A stretch of DNA of 64,000 bases, from the NCBI RefSeq assembly GCF_036010325.1, contig NZ_CP108549.1:682001-746000 (forward strand), written 5' to 3'. This stretch comes from Streptomyces sp. NBC_01210. GTDB taxonomy: Bacteria; Actinomycetota; Actinomycetes; Streptomycetales; Streptomycetaceae. This document shows, piece after piece, positions 1-11,390 of the stretch. The translations under genes were made by a program, and so were the position numbers. A model generated the notes under the pieces. That model did no database searches and had not been told where the DNA came from. It saw nothing but the letters and a program-made list of their open reading frames with translations. Positions within the stretch are counted from its first letter, which is position 1. Each line of letters opens with the position of its first letter.

Positions 1-471
1 CCGGGCGGACAGGACTCCACGATCGACGTCAATGACACCGGCGCCCGTGCCTCGACCGGCCAGCAGTACGCGGTCGCCGGGCGCCAGGGCGACTGGACGG
101 CGATCTGGTACCTGGGCCAGCAGGCCTGGTTCCACAACCCGCGCAAGCAGCCGACGGCGGTCGGCGCCCGGGGCTGGGTGCTCACGCCGAAGGAGGGCGT
201 GGCGGAGATTCCGGTGTACGGGCGGGCCTATCCGGAGCCGGCGGCGTACCCCACCGATGTGCCGGTGCAGCCGATCTCCCCGCTGCCGTACAAGCTTCTC
301 GCCGGCCAGCGGTACGTGGTCGGTGACCGGACTTTGGGCGAGTACCTGTACGCGACGACGTTCGACACCGCCGGACACCGGGTGGTGCGCGGCACGGAGG
401 CGTACTACGAGATCCAGTTCGGGCACCGGGTCGCCTTTGTGAAGGCGTCCGACGTGCGCGTACTGAAGTAG
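1..471 (+). CDS. C-terminal part of a secreted cell-wall-type protein (amidase-like tail)
   Basis: The frame is open from the first base of the window, so the gene starts upstream; only the last 156 residues are visible and they end at TAG 469-471. The segment is rich in Trp, Tyr and Gly (GDWTAIWY, QQAWFHNP) and looks like the beta-rich SH3-like tail seen on secreted Streptomyces peptidoglycan amidases. It closes with a domain containing AFVKASDVRVL. No catalytic domain is visible, so the amidase assignment is a memory-based guess. A strong terminator follows directly, so this is the last gene of its transcript. Confidence 0.55.
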   Translation, partial: PGGQDSTIDVNDTGARASTGQQYAVAGRQGDWTAIWYLGQQAWFHNPRKQPTAVGARGWVLTPKEGVAEIPVYGRAYPEPAAYPTDVPVQPISPLPYKLLAGQRYVVGDRTLGEYLYATTFDTAGHRVVRGTEAYYEIQFGHRVAFVKASDVRVLK

Positions 472-475
472 CCGC

Positions 476-522
476 GGTGCGCCACCGTTCGTGGGGTCCG
501 GTGGCGCACCGTCCTCTCTTTT
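476..522 (+). terminator. Rho-independent terminator after the first gene
   Basis: A perfect 12-bp inverted repeat (476-487 and 499-510, loop of 11 nt) is followed by a pyrimidine-rich run ending in TTTT at 519-522. It begins four bases after the stop codon of the preceding gene and separates it from the geosmin synthase gene. Confidence 0.8.
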
Positions 523-576
523 GCGGGCTTGTGTGACTAATCGCCGTGGAGCGTGGGCCGTACGGGCGACGGGTAG

Positions 577-2865
<2,289 letters not shown>

Positions 2866-3003
2866 CGCGTACAGCACAGAGCACGGTCGGAACACAGCAT
2901 GACCAGAACACGGCACCGTCAGAACACAGCACCGGCCGTTGCGGCCCACCGTGCACACGATCGCGGCGGGCCGTGCCGCCGGACCGGGGGCGGCCTGGGG
3001 TTC

Positions 3004-3504
3004 TCAGCCCTGCTGGAACAGCTCTGCGGGCAGCGGCTTGAGCAGTGCGTACAGATCGTCCGTGATCGGCCGGTCCCAGCTGGCGATGGTGACCAGGACA
3101 TTGTCGCTGCGGTCGAACTGGACGCAGGAGATACGGCTTTCGGAGAGCTTGAGACGCCGCACGATCAGCAGGTTGTCGCCCTGCATCACCGGCATGTCCT
3201 CGACGTCCACCACATCGACGGGCTCGTCGTTCTCCAGCGCGAGCAGCAGCTGCGCCACCTCGAAGGGAATCTCGCCCTCTTCGATGTCGCGGGCCGGCGA
3301 GCCCTCCGGCAGATTGCCGATGATCATCGCGGGGCCGCGGCCGCCGAACAGGTCGTACCGCAGGAAGACGCCCTGGCAGGTGCCGTCGGGAGCGGGAAGG
3401 AGCCCGGCGCCGAGATTGCCGGGCCAGTCCCCCGGGTCCATGGCCAGGACATCGAAGTCCGGGCCCGCGGGGGTGGCGGCGCTGCGGCGGCGGAGGAAGG
3501 ACAT
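3004..3504 (-). CDS. Hypothetical protein, 166 aa
   Basis: I do not recognise a characterised family. The start at 3504 gives an N-terminus MSFLRRRSAATPAG; the longer open frame upstream reads as low-quality Arg/Pro-rich sequence and is not used. The protein is acidic and soluble, with no signal peptide or membrane segment, and has a run of mixed beta/alpha character (FLRYDLFGGRGPAMIIGNLPEGS, broken here at 3-residue gaps only by eye). It is convergent with the geosmin synthase gene and 67 bp downstream of the large regulator gene on the same strand, so it could be co-transcribed with it. Confidence 0.75.
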   Translation of the reverse strand: MSFLRRRSAATPAGPDFDVLAMDPGDWPGNLGAGLLPAPDGTCQGVFLRYDLFGGRGPAMIIGNLPEGSPARDIEEGEIPFEVAQLLLALENDEPVDVVDVEDMPVMQGDNLLIVRRLKLSESRISCVQFDRSDNVLVTIASWDRPITDDLYALLKPLPAELFQQG

Positions 3505-3571
3505 ACCGCCATGGTACGTGTCCGGGCGGGCCCGGCCGAGCCGGGGCCCGGTGCCTCTTGGACGCCGTCTG

Positions 3572-6487
3572 TCACCGTGCACGAGAGCCGTCCAGGGTGT
3601 CGGCGAGACCGTCGCCGAGGGCCTCCGCCAGGCCCGCCGCATCGGTGCCCACCTTGCGGTAGACGGCGGAGAGCAACCTGATCACGGCCTGCTCGTCGAC
3701 GTGGAGGGTGGCCGCCACGGCGGCGGTGTCGCGTCCCTTGACCGTCAGCACGGCCGCGGTCCGTTCGCGGGCGGTGAGGGCGTCGGTCTCGATGGCACGC
3801 AGCTGCCGCGGCCGCAACCCGGCGGCGGCGAGTTCGTCACGGGCCGTGTCCGCGAGCCCGTCCGCGCCGCACTGCCCGGCCGCGTCGAGACCCCGGTAGA
3901 GGTGCTCGGCGGCTTCCTGCGGACGACCGGTACGGCGCAGATGCGTACCGAGGTCGACGAGGGCGCGGGCAAGTTCGTACGCGGCGGGTGAGCGCTCCAG
4001 CCGGAACACGGCCTCTTCGAGGAAGGCGGTGCGTTCGGTGCCGCCGGAGACTTCGGCGGCGACGCGCAACGCCTGGCCGATCGCCGAGGCCGTGGCGAAC
4101 CTGCGGGCGCGGTCCACCGCTTCGAGGGCGGTCTCCCGGGCACGTTCCGGAGTGTCGTGCGCCTCCGCGAGGGCGAGGTGGAGCTGCCAGGGGCACCAGG
4201 CGGGGTTGCGCATTCCACGCGGGTCGAGCCGTCGGCCGGCCGCGGCGAGTTCCACGGCCGCCTCCTTCGGGCGGCCGCAGGCGAGCAGTAGTTCGCCGTA
4301 CACGGTCTGGGAGTCGGGGAAGGTCACAGCCGCGGGGAAGGGTTCGCCGAAGCCGTGGTCCTGTGCGACCCGTACGGCCTCGTCGGTACGTCCCCGGGCG
4401 AGCAGGACCTCGACGAGCGTGCCGAGCGCATACCACTCGACGGGTGTACGGGGACCAACCCGTTCGGCGAGCCGCAGCCCGGCCCGTACGAAGTCCTCCG
4501 CCTCCGCCAAACGTCCGCGCCGGAAGCGGATGTAGGCGAGGAGGGTGTACGCGAACGAGAGGTGCGCGCCGCGCCAGCCCTGGCGTTCGAACTCCGCGGT
4601 GCCGACCGCGAACAACTCCTCGGCACGGCCCGGGCGGTCGGCGTAGAGAAAGGTGAGGGCGACCAGGACGGGAACTTCGAAGCCACGGTCCTCGGCGGCC
4701 CAGCCCAGTCCGCCGTCGAGGGCGCGTTCGGCGTGGCGGAGGGCGACGGAGGCGGGTTCGGCGCGCAGCATGGCGTCCCAGCCGCGGAGGCCGATGATGT
4801 AGCGCTCGGTGAGGTCTCGTCCGGTGAGCCGGTCGGCGAGTCGGGCCAGCCGCCTGGAGCGGGCGGGCGAGTCGGGCTCGTCGGCGCGGAAGGCGTCCCA
4901 CATGAATTTCTCTGCCTGCATACGCAGCCGGGCGCGCGGGTCGGTGGTGAGGCGGGCTTCGCGGGCCAGGGTGTCTGAGGCCTCGCCGAGACGGTCGCTG
5001 TGGGCGAGGACCTGGGAGAGGCGGTAGACGATGCCCTGGCGCAGGGCGGGATCGGCGATGGGCTCTTCGAGGGCCGCGCGCAGATGGTTGACGGTGGTGG
5101 CGGGTTCGGTGAGCAGGGAGGCGCAGCCGAGTTCGTAGAGGACGGCGGCCCGGTCCTCGAAGGGCGGGGGTTCGCGCAGGGCGCGGGCGAGATGGCGGCG
5201 GGCGGCGTCGGGGGCTCCGGCGCGCAGGGTCTCGCGGGCGGCCTGGCGCAGCTGGTGGACGACCCAGGGGTCGCCTTCGGGATGGGTCTCCATGAGGTGC
5301 CGGGCTGCTGCGGTGGAGCCGAGTCCGGCGTCGACGACGGACCAGGCGGCCTGGCCGTGCAGGGCGACACGCACGGCATCGGGGATGGCGCGGTAGACGG
5401 CGGTGGCGATCAGAGGGTGGACGAATTCGAGGGTGTCGGAGCCGGTGAGGATGCGGGCGTCGCGCAGCCGGTCGGCGGCGTCGGCGGCCGTTTCGCTGCC
5501 GAGGCCCGCGACGGCGGCGGCGAGGGCGGGCGGGATTTCGGTGCCGAGTACGGCGCCGGCCCAGGCGAGACGCACGGTGGAGGTGCCGAGACGGTCCAGG
5601 CGGGTGACGAGTCCGCTTCCTTTGACGGCGGCGGCGAGGTCGCGCAGGAGGTGGGCGCCGGCCTCGTTGGGTTCGAGTCCCCGGTCGTGGACTTTGGCCG
5701 TGAGTTCGACGGCTTCGAAGGGGTTGCCCGCGGTGACGGCCCAGCATTCGCGGCAGAACGCGTCGTCGGCGTGGGCGCCGAGCCGGTCGCGTACGAGCCG
5801 GCCGACGGCCGGTGCCGTGAGGGGTTCGAGGTCGATGGGACGGTGTCCGGCCCGGCCGGGGAGTCCGCGGAACTGCTGGGCGTGGTCGGGGAGTTCCTCG
5901 GGTCGGTAGGCGACGACGAGCAGCATCGGCAGTTCTTCGGCGCGTGGCGCGAAGGCGGCGAGCCAGCTCAGCGACTCCGGGTCGGCCCAGTGTGCGTCGT
6001 CGAGGACGAGGACGAGCGGGGCGCGCTGGACGGCGAGATGCGTGAGAACCCAGTCAAGGCCGTCGCGCAGACCCTGCGGGTCGGGCGGGGCGCCCGCCTC
6101 CGCGGTGCACAGGCCGAGTGCGGGGCCGACGATGGCGTACCAACTTCCGAGCCGCAGACGGAGTGCGGTGTCGGAGGAGCCGGCGAGCTGCGGCTGGATG
6201 AGCTGACGGGCGACATGGAAGGCGACGCGCTGTTCCTGGTCGCCGCCTCGCGCGGAGAGCACGGTGCAGCCCTTTGCGGCAGCGCGGCGGCGGACCTCGG
6301 TCAGGAGGGTTGTCTTACCGAGGCCCGCGTGGCCGGCAAAGGCGAGCAGTGCGCCGCGCGGGCGCTCGGGAGGTTCCGCGTCCTCCGGATGGAGGCCGAC
6401 CAGCTCGCTCAATGCTTCGTCAACAGCGGCCAGTTCGGCTTCGCGCTCGAAGAGCCGACGCCTGTTTCTGCCGGCGCGTCGCGTCAT
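3572..6487 (-). CDS. Large ATP-binding regulator, LuxR/LAL-like
   Basis: A 971-residue protein. An N-terminal AAA/STAND-type ATPase has a Walker A motif GHAGLGKTT near residues 52-60 and a Walker B motif LVLVLDDAHWAD near 165. A long helical, TPR-like middle region follows (many Ala/Leu/Arg helices). The end (LTARERTAAVLTVKGRDTAAV and onward) resembles a degenerate LuxR-type helix-turn-helix. Length and order match the LAL family of large regulators, which often control secondary metabolism or sugar use in Streptomyces. The HTH is weaker than usual (AVAATLHVDEQAVIRLL), so DNA binding is inferred. It starts at ATG 6487 and is divergent from nothing close by. Confidence 0.85.
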   Translation of the reverse strand: MTRRAGRNRRRLFEREAELAAVDEALSELVGLHPEDAEPPERPRGALLAFAGHAGLGKTTLLTEVRRRAAAKGCTVLSARGGDQEQRVAFHVARQLIQPQLAGSSDTALRLRLGSWYAIVGPALGLCTAEAGAPPDPQGLRDGLDWVLTHLAVQRAPLVLVLDDAHWADPESLSWLAAFAPRAEELPMLLVVAYRPEELPDHAQQFRGLPGRAGHRPIDLEPLTAPAVGRLVRDRLGAHADDAFCRECWAVTAGNPFEAVELTAKVHDRGLEPNEAGAHLLRDLAAAVKGSGLVTRLDRLGTSTVRLAWAGAVLGTEIPPALAAAVAGLGSETAADAADRLRDARILTGSDTLEFVHPLIATAVYRAIPDAVRVALHGQAAWSVVDAGLGSTAAARHLMETHPEGDPWVVHQLRQAARETLRAGAPDAARRHLARALREPPPFEDRAAVLYELGCASLLTEPATTVNHLRAALEEPIADPALRQGIVYRLSQVLAHSDRLGEASDTLAREARLTTDPRARLRMQAEKFMWDAFRADEPDSPARSRRLARLADRLTGRDLTERYIIGLRGWDAMLRAEPASVALRHAERALDGGLGWAAEDRGFEVPVLVALTFLYADRPGRAEELFAVGTAEFERQGWRGAHLSFAYTLLAYIRFRRGRLAEAEDFVRAGLRLAERVGPRTPVEWYALGTLVEVLLARGRTDEAVRVAQDHGFGEPFPAAVTFPDSQTVYGELLLACGRPKEAAVELAAAGRRLDPRGMRNPAWCPWQLHLALAEAHDTPERARETALEAVDRARRFATASAIGQALRVAAEVSGGTERTAFLEEAVFRLERSPAAYELARALVDLGTHLRRTGRPQEAAEHLYRGLDAAGQCGADGLADTARDELAAAGLRPRQLRAIETDALTARERTAAVLTVKGRDTAAVAATLHVDEQAVIRLLSAVYRKVGTDAAGLAEALGDGLADTLDGSRAR

Positions 6488-6633
6488 GGTGCACCCCCAC
6501 GGCCGGGGCGTGCGTCCGGCGCGGCAAGGGGGCTGCCGGACGTACGTCCTCGAGGCACCTCAGAGTACGCCCGCGAGGCCGTGCGCGGACCGGCCTTGCG
6601 AAACGCGGTTGTGCGGAGTGCTCCGCAGGCTCG

Positions 6634-6978
6634 TCAGGCCGTCTGAGTGGGGCCGAGCCCGGGGGCGACAGACCCGTTGATCTTCTCTATGGCCTGCCGG
6701 GCGTGCTCACCGGGTGTGCGAGCCGTGAGCGACGACACCGTGGAGGGCGCACCGGGCTGAGTCCGCTCCGGTGCGGGGCGTGCGTGGGATGCCGACCGCG
6801 TACGCAGCCGATGGCTGGCGGCCTCGTCGAGACCCACCGGACGCTGCATCTGAGCAGCCAGCCGGCCGGCCTCCTGCCCCAGCGCCGCAACGTCCTCCCA
6901 CTGCAGACGGACCACCAGGCGGAGTTCGGCCTCGCCGTCCGGAAGAGCTTGAAGAGGAGGATTGGTGGGCTCATTCAT
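6634..6978 (-). CDS. Hypothetical protein, 114 aa
   Basis: I chose the start at 6978 (MNEPTNPPLQALPDGEAE) because the open frame upstream of it looks non-coding. The first half is acidic and helical (ELRLVVRLQWEDVAALGQEA); the second half is Ser/Arg/Pro-rich and probably disordered. No signal peptide or membrane segment is visible and I recognise no family. The stop lies 146 bp upstream of the LAL-like gene start on the same strand. Confidence 0.6.
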   Translation of the reverse strand: MNEPTNPPLQALPDGEAELRLVVRLQWEDVAALGQEAGRLAAQMQRPVGLDEAASHRLRTRSASHARPAPERTQPGAPSTVSSLTARTPGEHARQAIEKINGSVAPGLGPTQTA

Positions 6979-7252
6979 GGGCTGATCCCTCACAGTCTCG
7001 GAACGGAATCCTCGTGGGAAAGCTGCGCACCCCGGTTCCGGTGTGCGCAGAGAGATACGGGAAACTCCGTCGCCGCGTTCAATGCCCGGCGCGCGTGCCG
7101 CGAGCCGCGGCGCCGAACCCGTCGGCGGGCCTGGGCAGTCCTGGCGTACAGCCCGCGCGGTCATGGCGAAACAGCAGCGCCGCACTGAAGCAGTACGGAC
7201 CGCACAAGTATCGTCGGGATGCTCGACACCGGACCATGGGGGGAATCGCGGA

Positions 7253-7823
7253 ATGACGAACGACGATGTGCTGGCGGTGTGCCGCAGCAACTGGGAGTAC
7301 CGGGGCCTCGACGGCTTCCGTACGGGAGTTGCTCAAAAATCTCTCCAAGGAACTCGCGGACGCCGAGGCGGCCGGGCGCACCCCGAAGGACGTCGTCGGC
7401 CAGGACATCACGGCGTTCGCCGCGTCCCGGGCCCGGGTTCACCGCCCGCTGCCGTACCGGCTGCTGCGGATGGCCGCGACGGTTTCCTTCGTTCTCGGCG
7501 TGGTGCTGCTGCTCGGGCACCTGCTCCGGTGGAGCACGGTGCTGCCCGTGCTCCCGAGCCGTATCGCCTTCTACGCCGCCGTCGCGGCGGTGACCGTCGC
7601 CTGGGAGCTGCGCCGCGGCAGCCTCGGCATACGCAAGGGCTGGCTGCTCGCCTTCGTGGTCGGCCTGCCGGTCATGGTGATCACCGACCGGCTGGCCGGC
7701 GACCAGCCGCTGTTCGACCTGCCTCTGTGGGGCACGCTTGTGCTTTTGCTGCCCGGTCTGCCGTACGCCGTCGTCGACGCCCGCGCAAAGAGGACGGAGA
7801 AGGCGGCTCAGACGGTCACATGA
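7253..7823 (+). pseudogene. Membrane protein gene with an apparent frameshift
   Basis: Two frames together make one plausible protein. From ATG 7253 the first frame reads MTNDDVLAVCRSNWEYRGLD. Near 7310-7322 the coding signal jumps to the next frame, which continues SVRELLKNLSKELADAEAAG and then four hydrophobic segments (for example VSFVLGVVLLLGHLL and LWGTLVLLLPGLPYAVV) to the stop at 7823. A short N-terminal helical domain followed by membrane helices resembles HAAS/DUF1700-type membrane proteins. One extra base (or two missing) would explain the break. It may be a true mutation or a sequencing error. A start at 7266 in the second frame gives an unconvincing N-terminus. Confidence 0.6.
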
Positions 7824-7826
7824 CCG

Positions 7827-8069
7827 TCACGTGAGGTCGAACTCCCCCTCGCGGGCGTTGATGACAAAGGCGCGCCACTCGGCGGGGCTGAAGATCAGCG
7901 ACGGGCTCTCCGGCCTGGCACCGTTGCGCATGGCGATGAATCCCTCGACGAAGGCGATCTGGACGTCCCCCGTTCCCTGGCTGCTCGACTGCCAGTCGGC
8001 ATTGCTGAGGTCGAGTTCGGGCTTGTCCCAGCCCGAAAACATCTGCGTGGTGGTCATGCTCTCGGCCAC
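7827..8069 (-). CDS. DUF397 domain protein
   Basis: An 80-residue protein with the DUF397 pattern: WQSSSQG, then VQIAFVEGFIAMRN, then LIFSPAEWRAFVINAREGEF. The start is GTG at 8069, with a GGGAGGAG ribosome binding site about 7-8 nt upstream; the internal ATG (fifth codon) has no such site. DUF397 proteins are abundant in Streptomyces, usually beside an XRE-family regulator; here it stands without one. It converges on the frameshifted membrane gene with a 3-bp gap. Confidence 0.9.
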   Translation of the reverse strand: MAESMTTTQMFSGWDKPELDLSNADWQSSSQGTGDVQIAFVEGFIAMRNGARPESPSLIFSPAEWRAFVINAREGEFDLT

Positions 8070-8127
8070 GTCCGTGCTCCTCCCGGTTCGTCGTCCGGGC
8101 CTCAGACTAGCGACCGTCTCCGGTCAC

Positions 8128-8161
8128 GGACAGGCCACGGAAGAAGGACCGCGGCCTGTCC
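8128..8161. terminator. Hairpin between DUF397 and thiolase-like operon
   Basis: A 9-bp perfect inverted repeat (8128-8136 and 8153-8161, 16-nt loop) lies 30 bp beyond the stop of the thiolase-like gene. It has no U-tract, so it could act as a weak terminator or 3'-end stabiliser of the minus-strand operon. Confidence 0.4.
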
Positions 8162-8190
8162 GACGTGACGCGCCGCCGCAGGGGGACGGA

Positions 8191-9372
8191 TCATGTCGTG
8201 GGCGGTTCGGCGCCGACCAGCCACATGGAGAAGAACTGTGCTCCGCCGCCGTAGGCGTGCCCCAGTGCTTTACGGGCTCCCTCGACCTGGTGCTCGCCGG
8301 CCCGGCCGCGCACCTGGAGGGCTGCCTCGGCGAAACGGATCATGCCGGAGGCACCGATGGGGTTGGTGGACAGCACCCCGCCCGACGGGTTGACAGGCAG
8401 ATCGCCGTCGAGTTCGGTGACGCCGGACTCGGTGAGTTTCCAGCCCTCGCCCTCATCGGCGAAGCCCAGGTTCTCCAGCCACATCGGCTCGTACCAGGAG
8501 AAGGGGACGTACATCTCGACGGCGTCGATCTCACGGCGCGGGTCGGCGATCCCTGCCTGCCGGTAGACATCGGCCGCGCAGTCCTTGCCTGCCTGCGGCG
8601 ACACGAAGTCCTTGCCCGCGAACATCGTGGGTTCGCTGCGCATCGCGCCGCCGTGCATCCACGCGGGCGGCCGCGGTGAACGGGCCGCGCCCGCGCGATC
8701 GGTGAGGATCATCGCGCACGCGCCGTCGGAGGACGGGCAGGTCTCGGAGTAACGGATCGGGTCCCAGAGCATCGGCGACGCCTGGACCTTCTCCAGCGTG
8801 ATGTCGTGCTCATGGAGATGGGCGTACGGATTCTTCAGGGCGTTGCGGCGATCCTTGTACGCGACGAGGGAGCCGACCGTGTCGGGGGCACCGGTGCGGC
8901 GCATGTACGCCCGTACGTGCGGGGCGAAGAAGCCGCCCGCGCCCGCCAGCAGCGGCTGCTGGAAGGGGATCGGCAGGGACAGGCCCCACATGGCGTTGGA
9001 CTCGGACTGCTTCTCGAAGGCGAGGGTGAGCACGGTGCTGTGCACGCGGGAGGCCACCAGATTGGAGGCGACGAGCGCGGTGGAGCCGCCGACCGAGCCC
9101 GCGGTGTGCACGCGCAGCATGGGCTTGCCGACCGCGCCGAGCGCATCGGCGAGATAGAGCTCCGGCATCATCAGGCCCTCGAAGAAGTCGGGGGCCTTGC
9201 CGATGACGACGGCGTCGATGTCCGCCCAGGTCAGCTGGGCGTCATCCAGGGCCTGCCGGGCCGCTTCGCGTACGAGACCGGCGATGGAGACGTCCCGGCG
9301 GGCGGCGACGTGCTTGGTCTGACCGATACCGACGACGGCCACGCACTCTTTGGATGTCGCAGCCTTGCTCAT
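8191..9372 (-). CDS. Thiolase-fold protein (lipid-transfer/Ltp-like), no canonical Cys
   Basis: A 393-residue protein of the SCP2-thiolase/lipid-transfer-protein group. It begins CVAVVGIGQTKHVAA and has the C-terminal NPSGGVLSTNPIGASG segment. Where thiolases carry the nucleophilic Cys before an SG.AL segment, this protein reads VHTAGSVGGSTALVASN with no Cys, so it is unlikely to be a normal thiolase. Ltp2-type retro-aldolases in steroid side-chain breakdown also lack this residue and work with a DUF35 partner, which is encoded two genes upstream. The start overlaps the stop of the preceding gene (ATGA at 9369-9372), so translation is probably coupled. The substrate is unknown. Confidence 0.85.
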   Translation of the reverse strand: MSKAATSKECVAVVGIGQTKHVAARRDVSIAGLVREAARQALDDAQLTWADIDAVVIGKAPDFFEGLMMPELYLADALGAVGKPMLRVHTAGSVGGSTALVASNLVASRVHSTVLTLAFEKQSESNAMWGLSLPIPFQQPLLAGAGGFFAPHVRAYMRRTGAPDTVGSLVAYKDRRNALKNPYAHLHEHDITLEKVQASPMLWDPIRYSETCPSSDGACAMILTDRAGAARSPRPPAWMHGGAMRSEPTMFAGKDFVSPQAGKDCAADVYRQAGIADPRREIDAVEMYVPFSWYEPMWLENLGFADEGEGWKLTESGVTELDGDLPVNPSGGVLSTNPIGASGMIRFAEAALQVRGRAGEHQVEGARKALGHAYGGGAQFFSMWLVGAEPPTT

Positions 9373-10421
9373 GACTCTCCCTCGAGTACGGCGACCAGAT
9401 TCTGCTGGAGGCAGGGGCCGGAGGTGGCGTGGGCGAGCGCCCGGCCGGACTCGCCGCGGTGAATACCGGCGGCGGCCTCGCCGAGGCGGATCAGGCCCGC
9501 GGCCATGATCGGGTTGGCGGCGAGCGCTCCGCCGGACGGGTTGACCCTCACGCTGTCGTTGAGCTTGAGGGTGCGGCGCAGGACTACTTCCTGGGAGCTG
9601 AAGGGGGCGTGCAGCTCGGCGGTGTCCACCGGCCGTTCGAAGGCTCCGGCGTGTTCGGCGGCGATGCGGGTGGACGGCGAGTCGGTGAGGTCGCGTACGC
9701 CGAGGCTGTGCGGCTCGATGCGGTGGTCCATGCCACGGATCCAGGCGGGGCGCTCGCACAGCTCGCGGGCGCGGTCCCCGGCCGCGAGGATCACCGCGGC
9801 CGCGCCGTCGCCGATGGGCGGGCAGTCCCCGGTCCGCAACGGCCGGACGAGGTAATCGCCCGACGGAACCGGACCCTTCAGTTGAGCGTGCGGGTTGTCC
9901 GAGGCGTCGGTGCGGCTGCGGGCCGCGACGGCGGCGAGCGCGGGCTCGTCCGCCGCGCCGGCGTCGATCAGCGCCTGTGCCTGGAGTGCGGCGAGCGCAA
10001 CCGAGTCGGGCCAGAGCGGCGCGACGTAGTACGGGTCGAGCTGACGGGTCAGTACATCGCGCACCTCGCCCGGCGAGGACTTGCCGTAGGCGTAGACGAG
10101 GGCGGTGTTCGCCTCGCCGGTGAGGATCTTCACCCAGGCCTCGTAGAGCGCCCAGGCGCCGTCCATCTCCACATGGGACTCCGAGATCGGCGGCCAGGCG
10201 CCGACGCCGTCGAGGGCCATGGTGAAGGAGAAGGCCCGGCCGGCGAGATAGTCGGTGGAGCCGGAGCAGGTGAAGCCGATGTCGCTGGTCTGCAGTCCGG
10301 TCTGCCGCAGCACGTCGTGCAGCACCGGCATCACCATCTCGACCTCGGAGAGCTCGTCGGTGCGCCGCAGCGTGTCCGTCTGCGCGAAGGCGACGATGGC
10401 CACGTCCCTGGCGTATCGCAT
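9369..10421 (-). CDS. Thiolase-fold protein, second copy, no canonical Cys
   Basis: A 350-residue thiolase-like protein starting MRYARDVAIVAFAQTDTLRR. It has the family's second-half pattern (PIGDGAAAVILAAGDRA; VNPSGGALAANPIMAAGL). The nucleophile region reads ISESHVEMDGAWALYEAWV, again without a Cys at the usual place. It is the middle gene of a tightly overlapping trio: its start codon overlaps the stop of the DUF35 gene at 10419-10423 and its stop overlaps the start of the next thiolase-like gene. The pair may form a hetero-oligomer with the DUF35 protein, as in related actinobacterial acyl-CoA systems; that is inference from context. Confidence 0.85.
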   Translation of the reverse strand: MRYARDVAIVAFAQTDTLRRTDELSEVEMVMPVLHDVLRQTGLQTSDIGFTCSGSTDYLAGRAFSFTMALDGVGAWPPISESHVEMDGAWALYEAWVKILTGEANTALVYAYGKSSPGEVRDVLTRQLDPYYVAPLWPDSVALAALQAQALIDAGAADEPALAAVAARSRTDASDNPHAQLKGPVPSGDYLVRPLRTGDCPPIGDGAAAVILAAGDRARELCERPAWIRGMDHRIEPHSLGVRDLTDSPSTRIAAEHAGAFERPVDTAELHAPFSSQEVVLRRTLKLNDSVRVNPSGGALAANPIMAAGLIRLGEAAAGIHRGESGRALAHATSGPCLQQNLVAVLEGES

Positions 10422-11374
10422 CAGAGCAGCTCCTTGTACTGGTCGTAGTCGGCGTCCGGCTCGCCGGTGGGCCGGTAGTGGTCGGGGTGGCGGCTGCTTG
10501 ACGTCCACACCGGTTCGACGCGCAGGCCCATGCGCACCTGGTCGTACGGGATGCCGCCGATGCGTCCGTGCAGGGCGAGGTCGGCGCCGTCGAGGGCGAT
10601 GTGCGCGTAGACGTACGGCACTTCGATGTCGAGATTGGCCGTATGCGCAGCCTTGATGTTGACGATGCAGTAGGTGGTGACGGTGCCGCGCGGCCCGACC
10701 TCGACCTGCTCGGTGGTGGCGACGCCGCAGGTGGGGCAGGCGCCACGGGGCGGGACGTACACCTTCCGGCAGGACGGGCAGCGCTCGCCGACGGTCCTGC
10801 GTCCCGCGAGGGCGTTGATGTAGCCGGACTGGGCGCGGCCCGGCGAGTAGGTGTAGTCGAGCCGGGCGGGAGTCACGATGGCGGTGACCGCGTCGTCGAA
10901 CACGCCGCTGTGCCCGGTGACGTGAGTGGCCGGCTCGCTGTCGGCCGGCTCGAAGCAGGCGATGTCGGTGATGGCTCCTGTGCGCTCCTGGGCCCAGCGG
11001 ATACGGACGCGCATTCCGCTGCGTATGTCGTCGGGGCCCGGCGCGTCGAGGACATGGAGGAGCGAGGTGTCGGCGCCGTCGAGCTTCACCAGCACCCAGG
11101 CGAAGGGCGTCGTCAGCGGTTGGTCGCGGCGCGGGCTGGGGTTCCAGGCCCAGGTGGTGACGGTTCCGGTGGCGCCGACCTCGACCAGATCGCGGATCTC
11201 CTCGGCGGTGGCGGGGTCGTACTCGACGGGTGGTACGAGGACCTTGCCGTCACCGGTCCGCACACCGAGTACGGTGCGCTCGCGCAGTCCGGTGAGGAAA
11301 GCGCTCTGTACGGGGCCGAGGGAGCGGGTGAACGGGAACTCGACGACCAGCGGTGCACTGAGGAGCTCGGGCAT
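10421..11374 (-). CDS. DUF35 / OB-fold acyl-CoA-associated protein, two-domain
   Basis: A 317-residue protein with two OB-fold-like halves. The second half has a rubredoxin-like zinc ribbon, CPSCRKVYVPPRGACPTC, followed by the GTVTTYCIVN strand typical of DUF35 (ChsH2-type) proteins. Such proteins bind acyl-CoA or scaffold thiolase-like partners. The first half (VEVGATGTVTTWAWNPSP) appears to be a second OB domain without a zinc ribbon, so the protein looks like a fusion of two DUF35 units. It is translated from the same transcript as the two thiolase-like proteins and the enoyl-CoA hydratase upstream (16-bp gap). Confidence 0.88.
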   Translation of the reverse strand: MPELLSAPLVVEFPFTRSLGPVQSAFLTGLRERTVLGVRTGDGKVLVPPVEYDPATAEEIRDLVEVGATGTVTTWAWNPSPRRDQPLTTPFAWVLVKLDGADTSLLHVLDAPGPDDIRSGMRVRIRWAQERTGAITDIACFEPADSEPATHVTGHSGVFDDAVTAIVTPARLDYTYSPGRAQSGYINALAGRRTVGERCPSCRKVYVPPRGACPTCGVATTEQVEVGPRGTVTTYCIVNIKAAHTANLDIEVPYVYAHIALDGADLALHGRIGGIPYDQVRMGLRVEPVWTSSSRHPDHYRPTGEPDADYDQYKELL

Positions 11375-11390
11375 CTGGCATCTCCCTCGG

